39,273 bases of DNA, taken from contig BEXV01000619.1 in the NCBI GenBank assembly GCA_003118195.1, forward strand, positions 138,447-177,719, written 5' to 3'. A model generated the notes under the pieces. It had not been told where the DNA came from and did not search any database. It was given only the letters and a program-made list of their open reading frames with translations. A program made the position numbers and the translations under genes. Positions 1-39,273 of this stretch are shown here, one piece after another (the stretch's first letter is position 1; each line of letters begins with the position of its first letter). The stretch is from Hemicentrotus pulcherrimus (Eukaryota > Echinodermata > Echinoidea > Camarodonta > Strongylocentrotidae).

Positions 1-39273
<39,273 letters not shown>

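Overview
The window is animal genomic DNA, most probably from an echinoderm and plausibly a sea urchin. It is AT-rich and intron-rich, full of microsatellites and short non-autonomous transposons. It is covered by one very large gene on the minus strand, which runs off both edges. I found no bacterial-type operons, no complete small genes and no structural RNA genes. The sea urchin guess rests on a fibropellin-like EGF-CUB junction and a TU-like foldback transposon. It is inference, not proof.

Read 5' to 3' (from high to low coordinates), the gene holds five blocks: (1) the last 38 bases of an EGF exon at the right edge (39236-39273); (2) thirteen tandem copies of a ~140-residue four-cysteine domain that I do not recognise (38010 down to 24833), named D13 to D1 here from N- to C-terminal side; (3) thirty-one exons carrying thirty-four EGF-like domains (24583 down to 1347), named E31 to E1; (4) a CUB domain on two exons (783-599 and 243-72); (5) continuation beyond position 1. 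I place 48 exons, about 9.8 kb of coding sequence and about 3,260 codons. Every domain boundary is a phase-1 intron, so each domain is a symmetric module. Only two introns are phase 0, and both lie inside a domain (CUB and D1). No start codon, signal peptide, promoter, stop codon or poly(A) site is in view.

The predicted product is a giant secreted or cell-surface mosaic protein, related in style to fibropellins and Notch-type EGF proteins. Most EGF modules have the calcium-binding motif, and many have sites for Notch-type O-glucose and O-fucose. The unknown domain is the most interesting item: all 13 copies keep the same two cysteine pairs (C-x6-C and C-x4-C), a mid-domain LW motif (altered in one copy) and a C-terminal Cys-Arg-Gly-like end.

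The introns hold a 1.07-kb foldback element built of 11-bp subrepeats, a piggyBac-like MITE with TTAA at both ends, other inverted-repeat elements, several tRNA-derived SINE copies, a repeat shared by two introns of the novel-domain block, a dead EGF exon, and a suspicious duplicated poly-G segment around an N. Introns with no entry of their own are under about 300 bases and show nothing I recognise.
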